Below are positions 47,389 through 56,366 of a DNA stretch of 64,000 nt, piece by piece. Source of the stretch: Pseudomonas abietaniphila (GTDB lineage Bacteria > Pseudomonadota > Gammaproteobacteria > Pseudomonadales > Pseudomonadaceae); contig NZ_FNCO01000013.1 in NCBI RefSeq assembly GCF_900100795.1, forward strand, positions 62,001-126,000, read 5' to 3'. A program made the position numbers and the translations under genes. The notes beneath the pieces were generated by a model. It saw only the letters and a program-made list of their open reading frames with translations. It did no database searches and had not been told where the DNA came from. How positions within the stretch are numbered: position 1 is the first letter of the stretch; each line of letters starts with the position of its first letter.

Positions 47389-48030
47389 ATGGACGAATAT
47401 TTTGAATATTTTTTAAGCAAAATGGGACCCGCTATCGAACCGCATAAGATTCCTTCATCAGTCATGGATCAGTATAAAAACAAGCTGCCAGGACAGCTCT
47501 TGGAGCAGTGGGCGAAATATGGCTGGAGCGGCTACGGCGAAGGTGTTTTCTGGACCGTTAACCCTGCTGACTACGAGGACGTTGTTCATGAATGGCTGAA
47601 GCAATCTGGGATATCTTCCGCAGATCAATACCATGTCATCGCAAGGGGAGCGTTCGGCGACTTGTACCTATGGCAACAAACTACGGGTACCGTACTGAAA
47701 ATCGCTCTTGTTTACGCTCGATATCATGAAGATAAAAAAACTGCGTTGGCAAAAGACTTTGATGAAGAAATCAAGGCTTTCTTCGCCTTTACAAGGCGTG
47801 AATCCAACGACTTCGACAACCTCTTCGAAGAAGCGGTAAAAAAACTCGGTCGCCTCAGATACGACGAAATGTATGGCTTCGTCCCCGCCATCGCGCTCGG
47901 AGGCCCCGTTGAATTGAAGCATTTGCAGAAAGTGAAAATCATCGAGCACCTCGCCTTTCTATCCCAGTTAACCCCCCTCACCGACTGGGGCTTTCCCGAC
48001 TACGACACGATCATGAAACTGACTGAGTAA
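47389..48030 (+). CDS. Immunity protein, GAD-like/DUF1851 (Tdi1-like)
   Basis: A 213-aa acidic cytoplasmic protein without signal peptide. The N-terminal half matches the GAD-like domain (PHKIPSSVMDQYKNKLPGQL, LLEQWAKYGWSGYGEGVFWT), the C-terminal half DUF1851 (GAFGDLYLWQQTTG; DEMYGFVPAIALGGP). This two-domain form is that of Tdi1, which neutralises the Tde1 DNase. It starts 8 nt after the effector stop with AGAGG at 5 nt, so the two are co-translated, as needed to protect the producer. Codon use is AT-rich like the toxin domain. Confidence 0.85.
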   Translation: MDEYFEYFLSKMGPAIEPHKIPSSVMDQYKNKLPGQLLEQWAKYGWSGYGEGVFWTVNPADYEDVVHEWLKQSGISSADQYHVIARGAFGDLYLWQQTTGTVLKIALVYARYHEDKKTALAKDFDEEIKAFFAFTRRESNDFDNLFEEAVKKLGRLRYDEMYGFVPAIALGGPVELKHLQKVKIIEHLAFLSQLTPLTDWGFPDYDTIMKLTE

Positions 48031-48146
48031 TGAGCTGTTCGGCTGGACCTGACACGCCGCCCGCCTGATTTCATTTTGTAAGAAGAAATTTCAACGCTCC
48101 GCCGCGGTCCCTTGGTTATCTCCTCGATTCGCTAAGGACACCGGCA

Positions 48147-48578
48147 ATGAAATTCTCCAAGTTCGCACAGGCGTTGTCGAAATGGACGGGCAGCCCCCGG
48201 ACCTTTCTCGTTGCCGTGCTGATGATTTGCATGTGGGCCGCGACCGGGCCGTTGTTCCATTACAACGACACCTGGCAGCTGATCATCAATACCTCGACCA
48301 CCATCATTACCTTTCTGATGGTCTTCCTGATCCAGAACACCCAGAACCGCGACACCGACGAGCTTCACATCAAGATCGATGAGTTGTTGCGGGTCACCAA
48401 GGATGCGCAAAACGCGGTGTTGAGCCTGGACAATCTGGACCAGAAGGAACTGCGACAACTGCGCAAGAAATATAAAGCGATGGGCGATCAGGAGGAGGCG
48501 GATCACACCCAGCCGTTCCCGAAATGTGACGCGGATGACGCGAGGGAAACAGCGGGCCAGCTTTCGCTCCCACAGTAG
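48147..48578 (+). CDS. Small membrane protein, low-affinity iron permease family
   Basis: A 143-aa protein with two membrane helices (GSPRTFLVAVLMICMWAATG; STTIITFLMVFLIQNTQNRD) and a cytoplasmic helix (DELHIKIDELLRVTKDAQ). This pattern is the bacterial PF04120 family, named after yeast Fet4 but untested for iron transport in bacteria. The last residues (ETAGQLSLPQ) are encoded by sequence like the end of a REP element, so the original C-terminus may have been altered by repeat insertion. Confidence 0.85.
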   Translation: MKFSKFAQALSKWTGSPRTFLVAVLMICMWAATGPLFHYNDTWQLIINTSTTIITFLMVFLIQNTQNRDTDELHIKIDELLRVTKDAQNAVLSLDNLDQKELRQLRKKYKAMGDQEEADHTQPFPKCDADDARETAGQLSLPQ

Positions 48579-48620
48579 AGTGCAGGCGCCACCGACAGCC
48601 GAGCGGCGCGGCTTCTGAAC

Positions 48621-48645
48621 TGTGGGAGCGAATTCATTCGCGAAA
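48621..48645. repeat. Single REP, GAGCGAATTCATTCGCGA type
   Basis: One copy of TGTGGGAGCGAATTCATTCG with CGAAA following. A partial inverted match (GCTCCCACAG) lies at 48567-48576, in the end of the preceding gene. Confidence 0.75.
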
Positions 48646-48705
48646 GATGTGTCAGACCCAACAGGTGTATTGCGAAATACCTCGGTCTCGACAGGGAGTT
48701 CGCCC

Positions 48706-49827
48706 ATGAGCGGATCACGCAGTGCTGCAAAGTCTCAAGTCGTTCTACTGGCGACTCACAAAAAACTGGCCACTCATGAAACCGTTGTCCAGCAAGCGCT
48801 CGGCGAACGCATCGCCAAACTGCTCGGCGCCACATTCGTCGGGGCTTACGACCCGGCGCAGCACAAAGATCCTGCGCTCTACTACATCCCGTCCGACACG
48901 CTGATTGGCAAAAAAGCAGGCGACGCACTGGGCATTCACAGCGTCGACGACTTCTTTGGCGGCCTGATCGATTACCCGTTCATGGCCACCAAAGCGATCT
49001 CTCACCCGATGCTCGACGATGCGACGGCCAAACCCGAGGGTTGGTCGGTCCGTTTCTTCGAGGACGCCGCTGACGCCGTACTCTCAGGCTTCAGCGTCTT
49101 CAACGAAGCCGATGCCAGGCGTGCGGGACGGCAGTTGCTCGAAAACGGGCCCGTGCGCATCAAACCCGTGCTGGCGACGGCAGGTCGCGGTCAGGTGGTC
49201 GTCACCACGGACGCGGAGCTGGACAAGGCCATCGCCGAACAGGACATGGCCGAGGTCGAAGAATGGGGGCTGGTACTGGAGGAGGACCTGAGCGACGTCA
49301 TCACCTACAGCGTCGGGCAGGTCCAGGTCGCGGGCATCATGGTGAGCTACCACGGCACCCAGAGCCTGACCCAGGACAACAACGGCGAGACGGTCTACGG
49401 CGGCTCACAACTGTGGCTGGTGCGCGGCGACTACGACGAGCTGCTCACCCTCGATCTTGAAGACGACGTGCGTCGGTCCGTCACCCAGGCCATGCGTTAC
49501 GAGAAGGCCGCGCTGGCGTGCTTCCCTGACTTCCTCGCGTCGCGCCGCAATTACGACATCGCCCACGGCACCAATGCCCGTGGGCAGGTGTGCTCTGGCG
49601 TGCTCGAGCAGTCATGGCGCATCGGCGGTGCCAGCCCTGCCGAAGTCGAGGCGCTGGTGGCGTTCGCTGCCGATCCTCAATTGCAACGGATCTGCGCCTC
49701 CAGCCACGAAATCTACGGGCCCACCACCTTGCCCGCCGATGCCCATGTTCTCTACGAAGGCGACGACCCCGAGGTCGGCCTTATCAGTAAATTCACACAG
49801 GTCCAGCCTTATGACCGTACGCAGTGA
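48706..49827 (+). CDS. DUF3182 family protein
   Basis: A 373-aa cytoplasmic protein of the DUF3182 family, common in pseudomonads and without an assigned function. The glycine-rich central part (LATAGRGQVVVTTDAE; EEWGLVLEEDLSDVITYSVGQ) suggests an ATP-grasp-like fold, which is a weak structural inference. ATG 48706 is 7 nt after GGGAG; the longer reading frame begins in a REP repeat. The gene overlaps the following hydrolase by 17 nt, so the two probably form one unit. Confidence 0.8.
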   Translation: MSGSRSAAKSQVVLLATHKKLATHETVVQQALGERIAKLLGATFVGAYDPAQHKDPALYYIPSDTLIGKKAGDALGIHSVDDFFGGLIDYPFMATKAISHPMLDDATAKPEGWSVRFFEDAADAVLSGFSVFNEADARRAGRQLLENGPVRIKPVLATAGRGQVVVTTDAELDKAIAEQDMAEVEEWGLVLEEDLSDVITYSVGQVQVAGIMVSYHGTQSLTQDNNGETVYGGSQLWLVRGDYDELLTLDLEDDVRRSVTQAMRYEKAALACFPDFLASRRNYDIAHGTNARGQVCSGVLEQSWRIGGASPAEVEALVAFAADPQLQRICASSHEIYGPTTLPADAHVLYEGDDPEVGLISKFTQVQPYDRTQ

Positions 49828-50581
49828 AACCATCGACATCACCGTAAGCGACGATTACATCTCCGGCACCATCCTCACACCGGGCGCGAAAATGCCCGGC
49901 ATCCTCTTCGTTCACGGTTGGGGCGGCAGCCAGCAGCGCGATCTGGCGCGAGCGAAGAACATCACCGGTCTGGGTTGCGTGTGCCTGACGTTCGACCTTC
50001 GGGGCCACGAGCGCACCCATGAAATGCGCGCGTCGGTCTCACGCGAACACAGCATGGAAGACTTGCTGGCGGCGTACGACCGGCTCGCCAGCCATCCGGC
50101 GGTGGATAACAACGCAATTGCGGTGATCGGCAGCAGTTACGGCGGTTACCTGGCGACCATTCTCAGCGGCATGCGCCCGGTGCGCTGGCTCGCGCTGCGG
50201 GTTCCGGCCCTGTACTGGGACGCTGATTGGGACATGCCGAAACAGGCGCTGGACCGCGACAAGCTAGCGCATTACCGGCGCTCCGCAGTGACAGCGTCGG
50301 ACAACCGCGCGCTGGCCGCTTGCAAAGACTTCAAGGGCGACGTGCTGCTGGTGGAATCCGAGCAGGACGACTACGTGCCTCATGCCACGTTAATGAGCTA
50401 TCGCACCGCCTTCGACCTGGCGCATTCGCTGACCTATCGCCTGCTGGACGGGGCCGATCACGGCTTGACCACCGACACCAGCCAGCATGCGTACACGACG
50501 CTGCTGACCGACTGGATCAGCGAAATGGTCATCGGCTCGCGGCTTGTGGATTACCCGCATCATTCAGCGGCGTATTCGTAA
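49811..50581 (+). CDS. Alpha/beta hydrolase
   Basis: A 256-aa alpha/beta hydrolase with oxyanion segment FVHGWGGSQQRD, nucleophile Ser in VIGSSYGGYLATI (GxSxGG), acid Asp in ESEQDDYVPH and His in GADHGLTTD. No signal peptide. ATG 49811 is inside the end of the DUF3182 gene, which gives coupling; the frame upstream of it is just that gene read in another phase. Substrate unknown; the nearest families are dienelactone-hydrolase-like and acyl esterases. Confidence 0.88.
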   Translation: MTVRSETIDITVSDDYISGTILTPGAKMPGILFVHGWGGSQQRDLARAKNITGLGCVCLTFDLRGHERTHEMRASVSREHSMEDLLAAYDRLASHPAVDNNAIAVIGSSYGGYLATILSGMRPVRWLALRVPALYWDADWDMPKQALDRDKLAHYRRSAVTASDNRALAACKDFKGDVLLVESEQDDYVPHATLMSYRTAFDLAHSLTYRLLDGADHGLTTDTSQHAYTTLLTDWISEMVIGSRLVDYPHHSAAYS

Positions 50582-50671
50582 TACCGTCGCGGATGTTTGC
50601 TGGCTGTAGCAACTGTCTTCCTCACGCTACATGTACAGCCTCTTCTGGAGGCTTTGATTCTGCCCGAAGGG

Positions 50672-50690
50672 CGTAGGAGCGCGCTTGCTC
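50672..50690. repeat. Single REP, GCGCGCTTGC type
   Basis: GTAGGAGCGCGCTTGCTC between the hydrolase and the convergent dehydrogenase gene; no inverted partner. Confidence 0.6.
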
Positions 50691-50703
50691 TGGGCTTGCG
50701 GCA

Positions 50704-51921
50704 CTAACTCGATAGATCCGCGTCATTCGCCGACGCATCCACCCGGCTGTCGAACCCCGGCGTGAGGATGATCTTGCGGCAGTCTTCTTCTTTCTTGTCG
50801 AAGATGGCATACCCGTCCGCGGCTTCTTCCAGTGACAGGCGATGGGTGATGATCGCATCGGGCGCCAGCGCGCCTTCCTCGATCATCGTCAGCAACTGCG
50901 GCAGGTAACGATGCACGTGGGTCTGACCCATCTTGAAGGTCAGGCCCTTGTCGAAGGCATCGCCAAACATGAAGCCATGAATGAACCCCGAATACACGCC
51001 CGGCACGCTCACCGTCCCGCCGCGACGCACGGCGGCGATGCACTGTCGCAACGCCTTGCCGCTGCTGCCTTCGAGCTTGAGCGTGGCGAGGATGGTTTCC
51101 GTGGTACTGCCCTTGGCTTCGAACCCCACGGCATCGATCACAGCGTCCACGCCACGCATGCCGGCGGTCTGACGGATGATGGTGTCGGCCGGGTCGTCGT
51201 CGTCATCGAAGTTGATCGGGATCACGCCATAGGTGAACTGCGCATACGCCAGACGATAAGCATGATGATCGACCATGAAGATCTTCTCGGCACCCAGCAT
51301 TTTCGCGCAGGCGGCGCTCAATAATCCCACCGGACCCGCCCCATAAATGGCGACGCTGGAGCCCTTCCCGACCCCGGCATTGAGCACGGCTTGCCAGGCC
51401 GTCGGGAGGATGTCGGACAGGAACAGCACCTTCTCATCCGCCAGCGTGCCGGGCACTTTGAACGGGCCGACGTTGCCTTTCGGCACCCGCACATACTCGG
51501 CCTGGCCGCCGGGCACACCGCCGTACAAATGGCTGTAGCCAAAGAGTGCGGCCCCCGGCGGAATGGATTTTTTGTTGAGGATCGCCCCCCGGCCGGTGTT
51601 GGTGGTTTCACAGGCTGCAAAGGCATCGATCTGACAGAAAAAACAGCTGCCGCAGGCGATAACGAACGGAATGACCACCCGATCGCCCGGTTTGACGGCC
51701 GTGACCTGAGGCCCGACTTCCTCAACGATTCCCATGAACTCATGGCCAAAGATATCGCCCTGCTCCGTGGCGGGTATCTTGCCGCGATACAGGTGCAGAT
51801 CAGAACCGCAGATGGCCGTCGCGGTGACCTTCAACAGCACATCGTCGGTTTCTTGAATGATCGGGTCTGCAACGGTCTCGACACGCACATCATGGGCGCC
51901 GTGGTACGTCAATGCACGCAT
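50704..51921 (-). CDS. Zinc-dependent alcohol dehydrogenase, formaldehyde-dehydrogenase-like
   Basis: A 405-aa MDR-family enzyme. Catalytic Zn ligands are in TAICGSDLHLYRG (Cys) and DIFGHEFMGIVEEVG (His-Glu); the second Cys cluster is partly altered (ACGSCFFCQIDAFAAC). The Rossmann motif is AIYGAGPVGLLSA. The length and the segment VDAVIDAVGFEAKG resemble glutathione-independent formaldehyde dehydrogenases. ATG 51921 has AAGGAG at 6 nt. Substrate preference is uncertain. Confidence 0.9.
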   Translation of the reverse strand: MRALTYHGAHDVRVETVADPIIQETDDVLLKVTATAICGSDLHLYRGKIPATEQGDIFGHEFMGIVEEVGPQVTAVKPGDRVVIPFVIACGSCFFCQIDAFAACETTNTGRGAILNKKSIPPGAALFGYSHLYGGVPGGQAEYVRVPKGNVGPFKVPGTLADEKVLFLSDILPTAWQAVLNAGVGKGSSVAIYGAGPVGLLSAACAKMLGAEKIFMVDHHAYRLAYAQFTYGVIPINFDDDDDPADTIIRQTAGMRGVDAVIDAVGFEAKGSTTETILATLKLEGSSGKALRQCIAAVRRGGTVSVPGVYSGFIHGFMFGDAFDKGLTFKMGQTHVHRYLPQLLTMIEEGALAPDAIITHRLSLEEAADGYAIFDKKEEDCRKIILTPGFDSRVDASANDADLSS

Positions 51922-52231
51922 GAACATCTCCTTGTCTTGCAGCCAAAGCCGCCGAGGCAGACGGGTTCTGAGAACGTATGCAATAAGGATAGGTGCGGGC
52001 GCAGTGAAGTTCAGAGCGGTAGATCGCAGGTGACCAGCGGACGCCAACGTGACAGTCCTCTGTGGCGCATTCATTCAAGAAAAATGGCTCGAGCGACAAA
52101 GCCGTGTTGGATGCACTGACGCATCGCGAATGAATTCGCTCCCACAGAGGTCGCAGTCATTGGCGATCAGGCGGGTTCAGGTCATATTGCTGACGACGGC
52201 CTCAACCTTCTTACGCTCATCGGGAGTCATC
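51922..52231. other. Intergenic region between dehydrogenase and PanE-like genes
   Basis: 310 bp between divergent genes. It holds a single REP copy at 52121-52146 (GCATCGCGAATGAATTCGCT...CCCACA) and the PanE ribosome site GGGAG at 52222. Nothing else is recognised. Confidence 0.6.
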
Positions 52232-53236
52232 ATGAGTTCTTCTCCCCTGCGCATCTGCATCGCGGGTGCTGGCGCCATCGGCTGCACCCTGGCGGCCCGC
52301 CTCGCGCTGACGGGGCGTGCGGTCAATGTGTTTGCTCGCGGTCGTACGCTGGCCGCGCTTCAGCGCAATGGCATACACCTGCAGGATCTCAAGGGTCGCC
52401 ATCACGTTCAGGTCACTGCCAGCGACAACGCTGAGCACCTGGGCGAACAGGACCTGCTGTTCCTCTGCACCAAAGCGCCTTCACTGAGTAGTCTGCTACC
52501 GAACATTGGTCCGCTGATAGGCCCCAATACGGTCGTGGTGCCGGTGATCAACGGCGTGCCCTGGTGGTATTTCCACGGCGAAGGGGGGCGTTTTGACGGC
52601 GACCGGGTCGAGACGGTCGACCCGGACGGGCGCATCACTGACACGCTGGACCTGCACAAGGTCATCGGCTGCGTGGTGTTCATCACGGCGCAAAGCTCAG
52701 CGCCCGCGGTGGTGAAGACCCACAACCCGTATCGCATTATCTTTGGCGAACTGGACAACCAACTGACGCCGCGTCTCGAAAACCTGCGTGCGTTGATCGA
52801 AAGCGCTGGCATCGAGGCTCAGGGCACCGACCGTATTCGCGATCAGCTGTGGACAAAAATCATCGCCAACCTGACCTCGAACCCCGTGTCCGTGGTGACG
52901 GGCGCAACACTGGAGCAGATATACGGCCTGCCGGACATGCGCGAGCTGGCGTTGGTGACGTTCAATGAGGCGATGCAGGTTGCCAGCGCTTACGACGCCA
53001 AGCTAAGCATGGAGCCGACCACGTTCATGCAGTTCGGCGCCAGCATGGGGCCGGTGCGGACATCCATGCTGCAGGACTTCGACAAAGGGTTGCCGCTGGA
53101 GCTGGCGGCGATTGGCGACGCGGTGCTGGAATTGGCGGCAAAGGTGAACATCCCGATGCCCATCACCCGAAGCGTGCTGACACTGGCAAGGTTCTGCGGG
53201 GAACATCCGCACCATAAGGAGCATGGACGGCATTGA
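52232..53236 (+). CDS. 2-dehydropantoate 2-reductase-like protein (PanE/ApbA family)
   Basis: A 334-aa ketopantoate reductase family member. NADP-binding GAGAIGCTLAARLALTG at the N-terminus, the substrate-site Lys in RDQLWTKIIANLTSNPVSVV, and a C-terminal helical domain. PanE reduces ketopantoate in pantothenate synthesis, but many paralogues of this size have other substrates, and no pan gene is nearby. ATG 52232 follows GGGAG at 5 nt. Confidence 0.88.
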   Translation: MSSSPLRICIAGAGAIGCTLAARLALTGRAVNVFARGRTLAALQRNGIHLQDLKGRHHVQVTASDNAEHLGEQDLLFLCTKAPSLSSLLPNIGPLIGPNTVVVPVINGVPWWYFHGEGGRFDGDRVETVDPDGRITDTLDLHKVIGCVVFITAQSSAPAVVKTHNPYRIIFGELDNQLTPRLENLRALIESAGIEAQGTDRIRDQLWTKIIANLTSNPVSVVTGATLEQIYGLPDMRELALVTFNEAMQVASAYDAKLSMEPTTFMQFGASMGPVRTSMLQDFDKGLPLELAAIGDAVLELAAKVNIPMPITRSVLTLARFCGEHPHHKEHGRH

Positions 53237-53319
53237 GGCGAGGACGGCGTCATTCCCACGTGCCCGTGGGACGTGTGAAGGATCAAACATGACGCGAAGC
53301 ATTGCCGAATACCTGACCC

Positions 53320-53409
53320 TGTGGGAGCGAATTCATTCGCGATTGCTCGGTGACTCCGACAGATGTCCATCGGATGTACCACCGCATCGCGAATGAATTC
53401 GCTCCCACA
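53320..53409. repeat. REPIN, GAGCGAATTCATTCGCGA type
   Basis: Inverted pair (TGTGGGAGCGAATTCATTCG ... ATCGCGAATGAATTCGCTCC) between convergent PanE-like and garD genes. Confidence 0.9.
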
Positions 53410-53427
53410 GTTGTCATCGATTTGCCT

Positions 53428-54981
53428 TTAGGTAATCGGCGCCGGGTTGAACAAGGTGATGTCGTTGTGCAAACGGTAGTGCTCGGTCCAGGTCTTCTTC
53501 TTGCCGCTGGCGACATCGAGATAGAAATGGAACAGCTCCCAGCCCAGGTCTTCGATGCTGGCGCGACCGGTTGCGATACGCCCGGCATCGATGTCGATCA
53601 GGTCCGGCCAGCGCTGGGCCAGCTCGGTACGGGTCGAGACCTTCACCACCGGTGACATCGCCAGACCGTACGGCGTGCCGCGACCGGTGGTGAACACGTG
53701 CAGGTTCATACCGGCCGCCAGCTGCAGCGTGCCACAGACAAAATCACTGGCCGGTGTCGCGCAGAAGATCAGGCCTTTGCGGGTGACGCGCTCACCAGGG
53801 CCAAGCACCCCGTTGATCGCGCTGTTGCCGGATTTGACGATCGACCCGAGGGACTTCTCGACAATGTTCGACAACCCGCCCTTCTTGTTGCCCGGCGTGG
53901 TGTTGGCGCTGCGGTCCGCTTCGCCTTTGGCCAGGTAACGGTCGTACCAGTCCATCTCACGCACCAGCTCTTGCGCAACTTCAGTGGTTTCGGCACGGGA
54001 GGTCAGCAAGTAGATCGCATCACGGACTTCGGTCACTTCCGAGAACATCACCGTGGCGCCTGCGCGCAGCAGCAAGTCGGAGGCGTAACCCAGCGCCGGG
54101 TTGGCGGTGATGCCGGAAAACGCATCGCTGCCGCCGCACTGCATGCCCAGGATCAGCTCGGACGCCGGCACGGTTTCGCGGCGACGCTGATCGAGCTTCT
54201 TCAGGCGCACTTCGGCCAGCTCCATGATCTGTTCGATCATTTCGTTGAAGCCGTGTTTGGAATCCTGCAGGCGGTACATCCATTCATCGCTCAGATCGAC
54301 CGAAGGGTCGTTCTGGTGCATCACCTGATCGGCCTGCAGTTTTTCGCAGCCCAGACCGATGACCAGTGCCTCGCCCCCCAGGTTCGGGTTGCGCGCCAGG
54401 TTACGCACGGTACGGATCGGGATGTAAGCGTCCTTGGCCGTGATCGCCACGCCGCAGCCGTAGGTGTGAGTGATGGCAACGACGTCGTCGACGTTCGGGT
54501 ATTTGGGCAGCAACTCCTCACGGATGCGCTTGACCGCAAAATCCAGCACGCCGGTGACGCATTGAACCGTGGTGGTGATGCCCAGGATGTTGCGCGTGCC
54601 GACAGTGCCGTCGGCGTTGCGGTAACCCTCGAAGGTAAAGCCATCCAGCGGCTCGCCCTTGCCCGGCACCTCCGTCGACAGCGGCAAGCTGTCCAGCGGC
54701 GGCGCGCTTGGCATGCGCAATTGATCTTCCTTGACCCAACTGCCACGGGGAATCGCTTGCAGGGCATAACCAATGGTCTGCCCGTAACGAATCACCGCCC
54801 CGCCTTCGGGGATGTCCACTGTATTGACCTTGTGGCTCTGCGGCACGTTATCGATGGTCACCAGACCATTGTCGAATTCTGTCCCCGCCGGTACGCCCTG
54901 GTCATTGACCACGACGACAACGTTATCGCGCTCATGCAAGCGGATGTAACGCGGCGAGTCGGCATGTTGGATCAAGTTCAT
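53428..54981 (-). CDS. garD: Galactarate dehydratase
   Basis: A 517-aa UxaA/GarD-family enzyme. It has the N-terminal SAF-like domain (YIRLHERDNVVVVVNDQGVP) and the catalytic part with RNILGITTTVQCVTGVLDF, ITHTYGCGVAI and GMQCGGSDAFSG. It dehydrates galactarate to 5-keto-4-deoxyglucarate using Fe. ATG 54981 is preferred over a GTG one codon earlier. It is 11 nt downstream of the MFS transporter gene, in the same unit. Confidence 0.94.
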   Translation of the reverse strand: MNLIQHADSPRYIRLHERDNVVVVVNDQGVPAGTEFDNGLVTIDNVPQSHKVNTVDIPEGGAVIRYGQTIGYALQAIPRGSWVKEDQLRMPSAPPLDSLPLSTEVPGKGEPLDGFTFEGYRNADGTVGTRNILGITTTVQCVTGVLDFAVKRIREELLPKYPNVDDVVAITHTYGCGVAITAKDAYIPIRTVRNLARNPNLGGEALVIGLGCEKLQADQVMHQNDPSVDLSDEWMYRLQDSKHGFNEMIEQIMELAEVRLKKLDQRRRETVPASELILGMQCGGSDAFSGITANPALGYASDLLLRAGATVMFSEVTEVRDAIYLLTSRAETTEVAQELVREMDWYDRYLAKGEADRSANTTPGNKKGGLSNIVEKSLGSIVKSGNSAINGVLGPGERVTRKGLIFCATPASDFVCGTLQLAAGMNLHVFTTGRGTPYGLAMSPVVKVSTRTELAQRWPDLIDIDAGRIATGRASIEDLGWELFHFYLDVASGKKKTWTEHYRLHNDITLFNPAPIT

Positions 54982-54992
54982 CACGGTTTTCC

Positions 54993-56366
54993 TCAGATTT
55001 TCGCTTCAGAAAGCTTGCCGGCTTCGCTGGCCGGCAAATCACCCTGCGTTGGGGTGTCTTTCAATTCCACACGTTTGATCTCGCCCACGATAAACACGTA
55101 GCTGATCACGGCCACCAGTGCGTTTGCACCGACGAACACCAGAGCCCATTTGAACGAGCCGGTGGAGCTGATGATGTAACCGATGACGATCGGGGTGGTG
55201 ATCGACGCGATGTTACCGAACATGTTGAACAGACCGCCGCTCAAACCGGCGATTTGTTTTGGCGAAGCGTCGGACATGACCGCCCAGCCCAGTGCGCCCA
55301 CGCCCTTGCCGAAGAAGGCCAGCGCCATGAAGCCCACGACAACCCATTCGATGTCGACATAGTTACAGGTGACGATGGACGTCGACAGCAACAGACCGCC
55401 GATGATAGGCGCCTTGCGGGCGAACGTCAGCGACTTGCCGCGACGCAGCAGGTAGTCGGAAATGATGCCGCCCAGGACGCCACCGATGAAGCCGCAGATC
55501 GCTGGCAGCGACGCGATGAAACCGGCTTTCAGGATCGTCATGCCGCGTTCCTGCACCAGGTACACCGGGAACCAGGTCAGGAAGAAGTAGGTGATGCCGT
55601 TGATGCAGTACTGCGCCAGGTAGATGCCCAGCATCATGCGGTTGGTCAGCAGCTGCTTCACGTAGTCCCACTTCGGGCCGCCGCTCTTGCCTTTGCCCTT
55701 GTCATTGTCCATATCGACCATGCCGCCGTTGTTGGCGATGTGGTCGAGCTCTGCCTTGTTGATGCTTGGGTGGTTGCGCGGGCTGTGGATGACTTTCAGC
55801 CAGATCAGCGAGAACACGATGCCGATGCCGCCCATCACCACGAACACATGCTGCCAGCCGAAGGTGTAGACGATCCACCCCATGATCGGGGCGAACAGAA
55901 CGGTGGCGAAGTATTGCGCCGAGTTGAAGATCGCCGAGGCCGTGCCGCGCTCGGACGTCGGAAACCAGGCCGCCACAATGCGCGCGTTGCCAGGGAAGGA
56001 AGGCGCTTCAGCCAGACCGACGAGGAAGCGCAGCATGAACAGCGCAACGATCGCGGTGGAAAGACCGAACTCACCGACATAGCCTTGCAGCACGGTGAAC
56101 AGCGACCAGGTAAAGATGCTCAGTGCGTAGATCTTCTTCGAACCGAAGCGATCGAGCAGCCAGCCGCCTGGGATCTGACCGGCCACGTAGGCCCAGCCGA
56201 AGGCGGAGAAGATATAACCGAGGGTGACGGCGTCAATGCCGAGGCTTTTTTGCAGACTGGAGCCAGCGATGGCGATGGTTGCACGGTCGGCGTAGTTGAT
56301 CGTGGTCACCAGAAACAGCATGAGCAGGATCAAATAGCGGACGTGTGTCGGCTTGGTTTTTTGCAT
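54993..56366 (-). CDS. gudP: MFS hexarate (glucarate/galactarate) transporter
   Basis: A 457-aa major facilitator of the anion:cation symporter (GudP/GarP/ExuT) group with 12 helices (LILLMLFLVTTINYADRATI at TM1; APSFPGNARIVAAWFPTSERG conserved loop). Its position between kdgD and garD supports uptake of galactarate or glucarate. It is separated from kdgD by 272 bp that contains a terminator and a (TG)7 tract, so it may have its own promoter. Confidence 0.9.
   Translation of the reverse strand: MQKTKPTHVRYLILLMLFLVTTINYADRATIAIAGSSLQKSLGIDAVTLGYIFSAFGWAYVAGQIPGGWLLDRFGSKKIYALSIFTWSLFTVLQGYVGEFGLSTAIVALFMLRFLVGLAEAPSFPGNARIVAAWFPTSERGTASAIFNSAQYFATVLFAPIMGWIVYTFGWQHVFVVMGGIGIVFSLIWLKVIHSPRNHPSINKAELDHIANNGGMVDMDNDKGKGKSGGPKWDYVKQLLTNRMMLGIYLAQYCINGITYFFLTWFPVYLVQERGMTILKAGFIASLPAICGFIGGVLGGIISDYLLRRGKSLTFARKAPIIGGLLLSTSIVTCNYVDIEWVVVGFMALAFFGKGVGALGWAVMSDASPKQIAGLSGGLFNMFGNIASITTPIVIGYIISSTGSFKWALVFVGANALVAVISYVFIVGEIKRVELKDTPTQGDLPASEAGKLSEAKI

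Noticed and set aside
45977..48030. Full T6SS locus or contact-dependent inhibition system
   Set aside because: No structural secretion genes, VgrG, PAAR, Rhs or CdiB are present; only the effector and immunity genes are seen.
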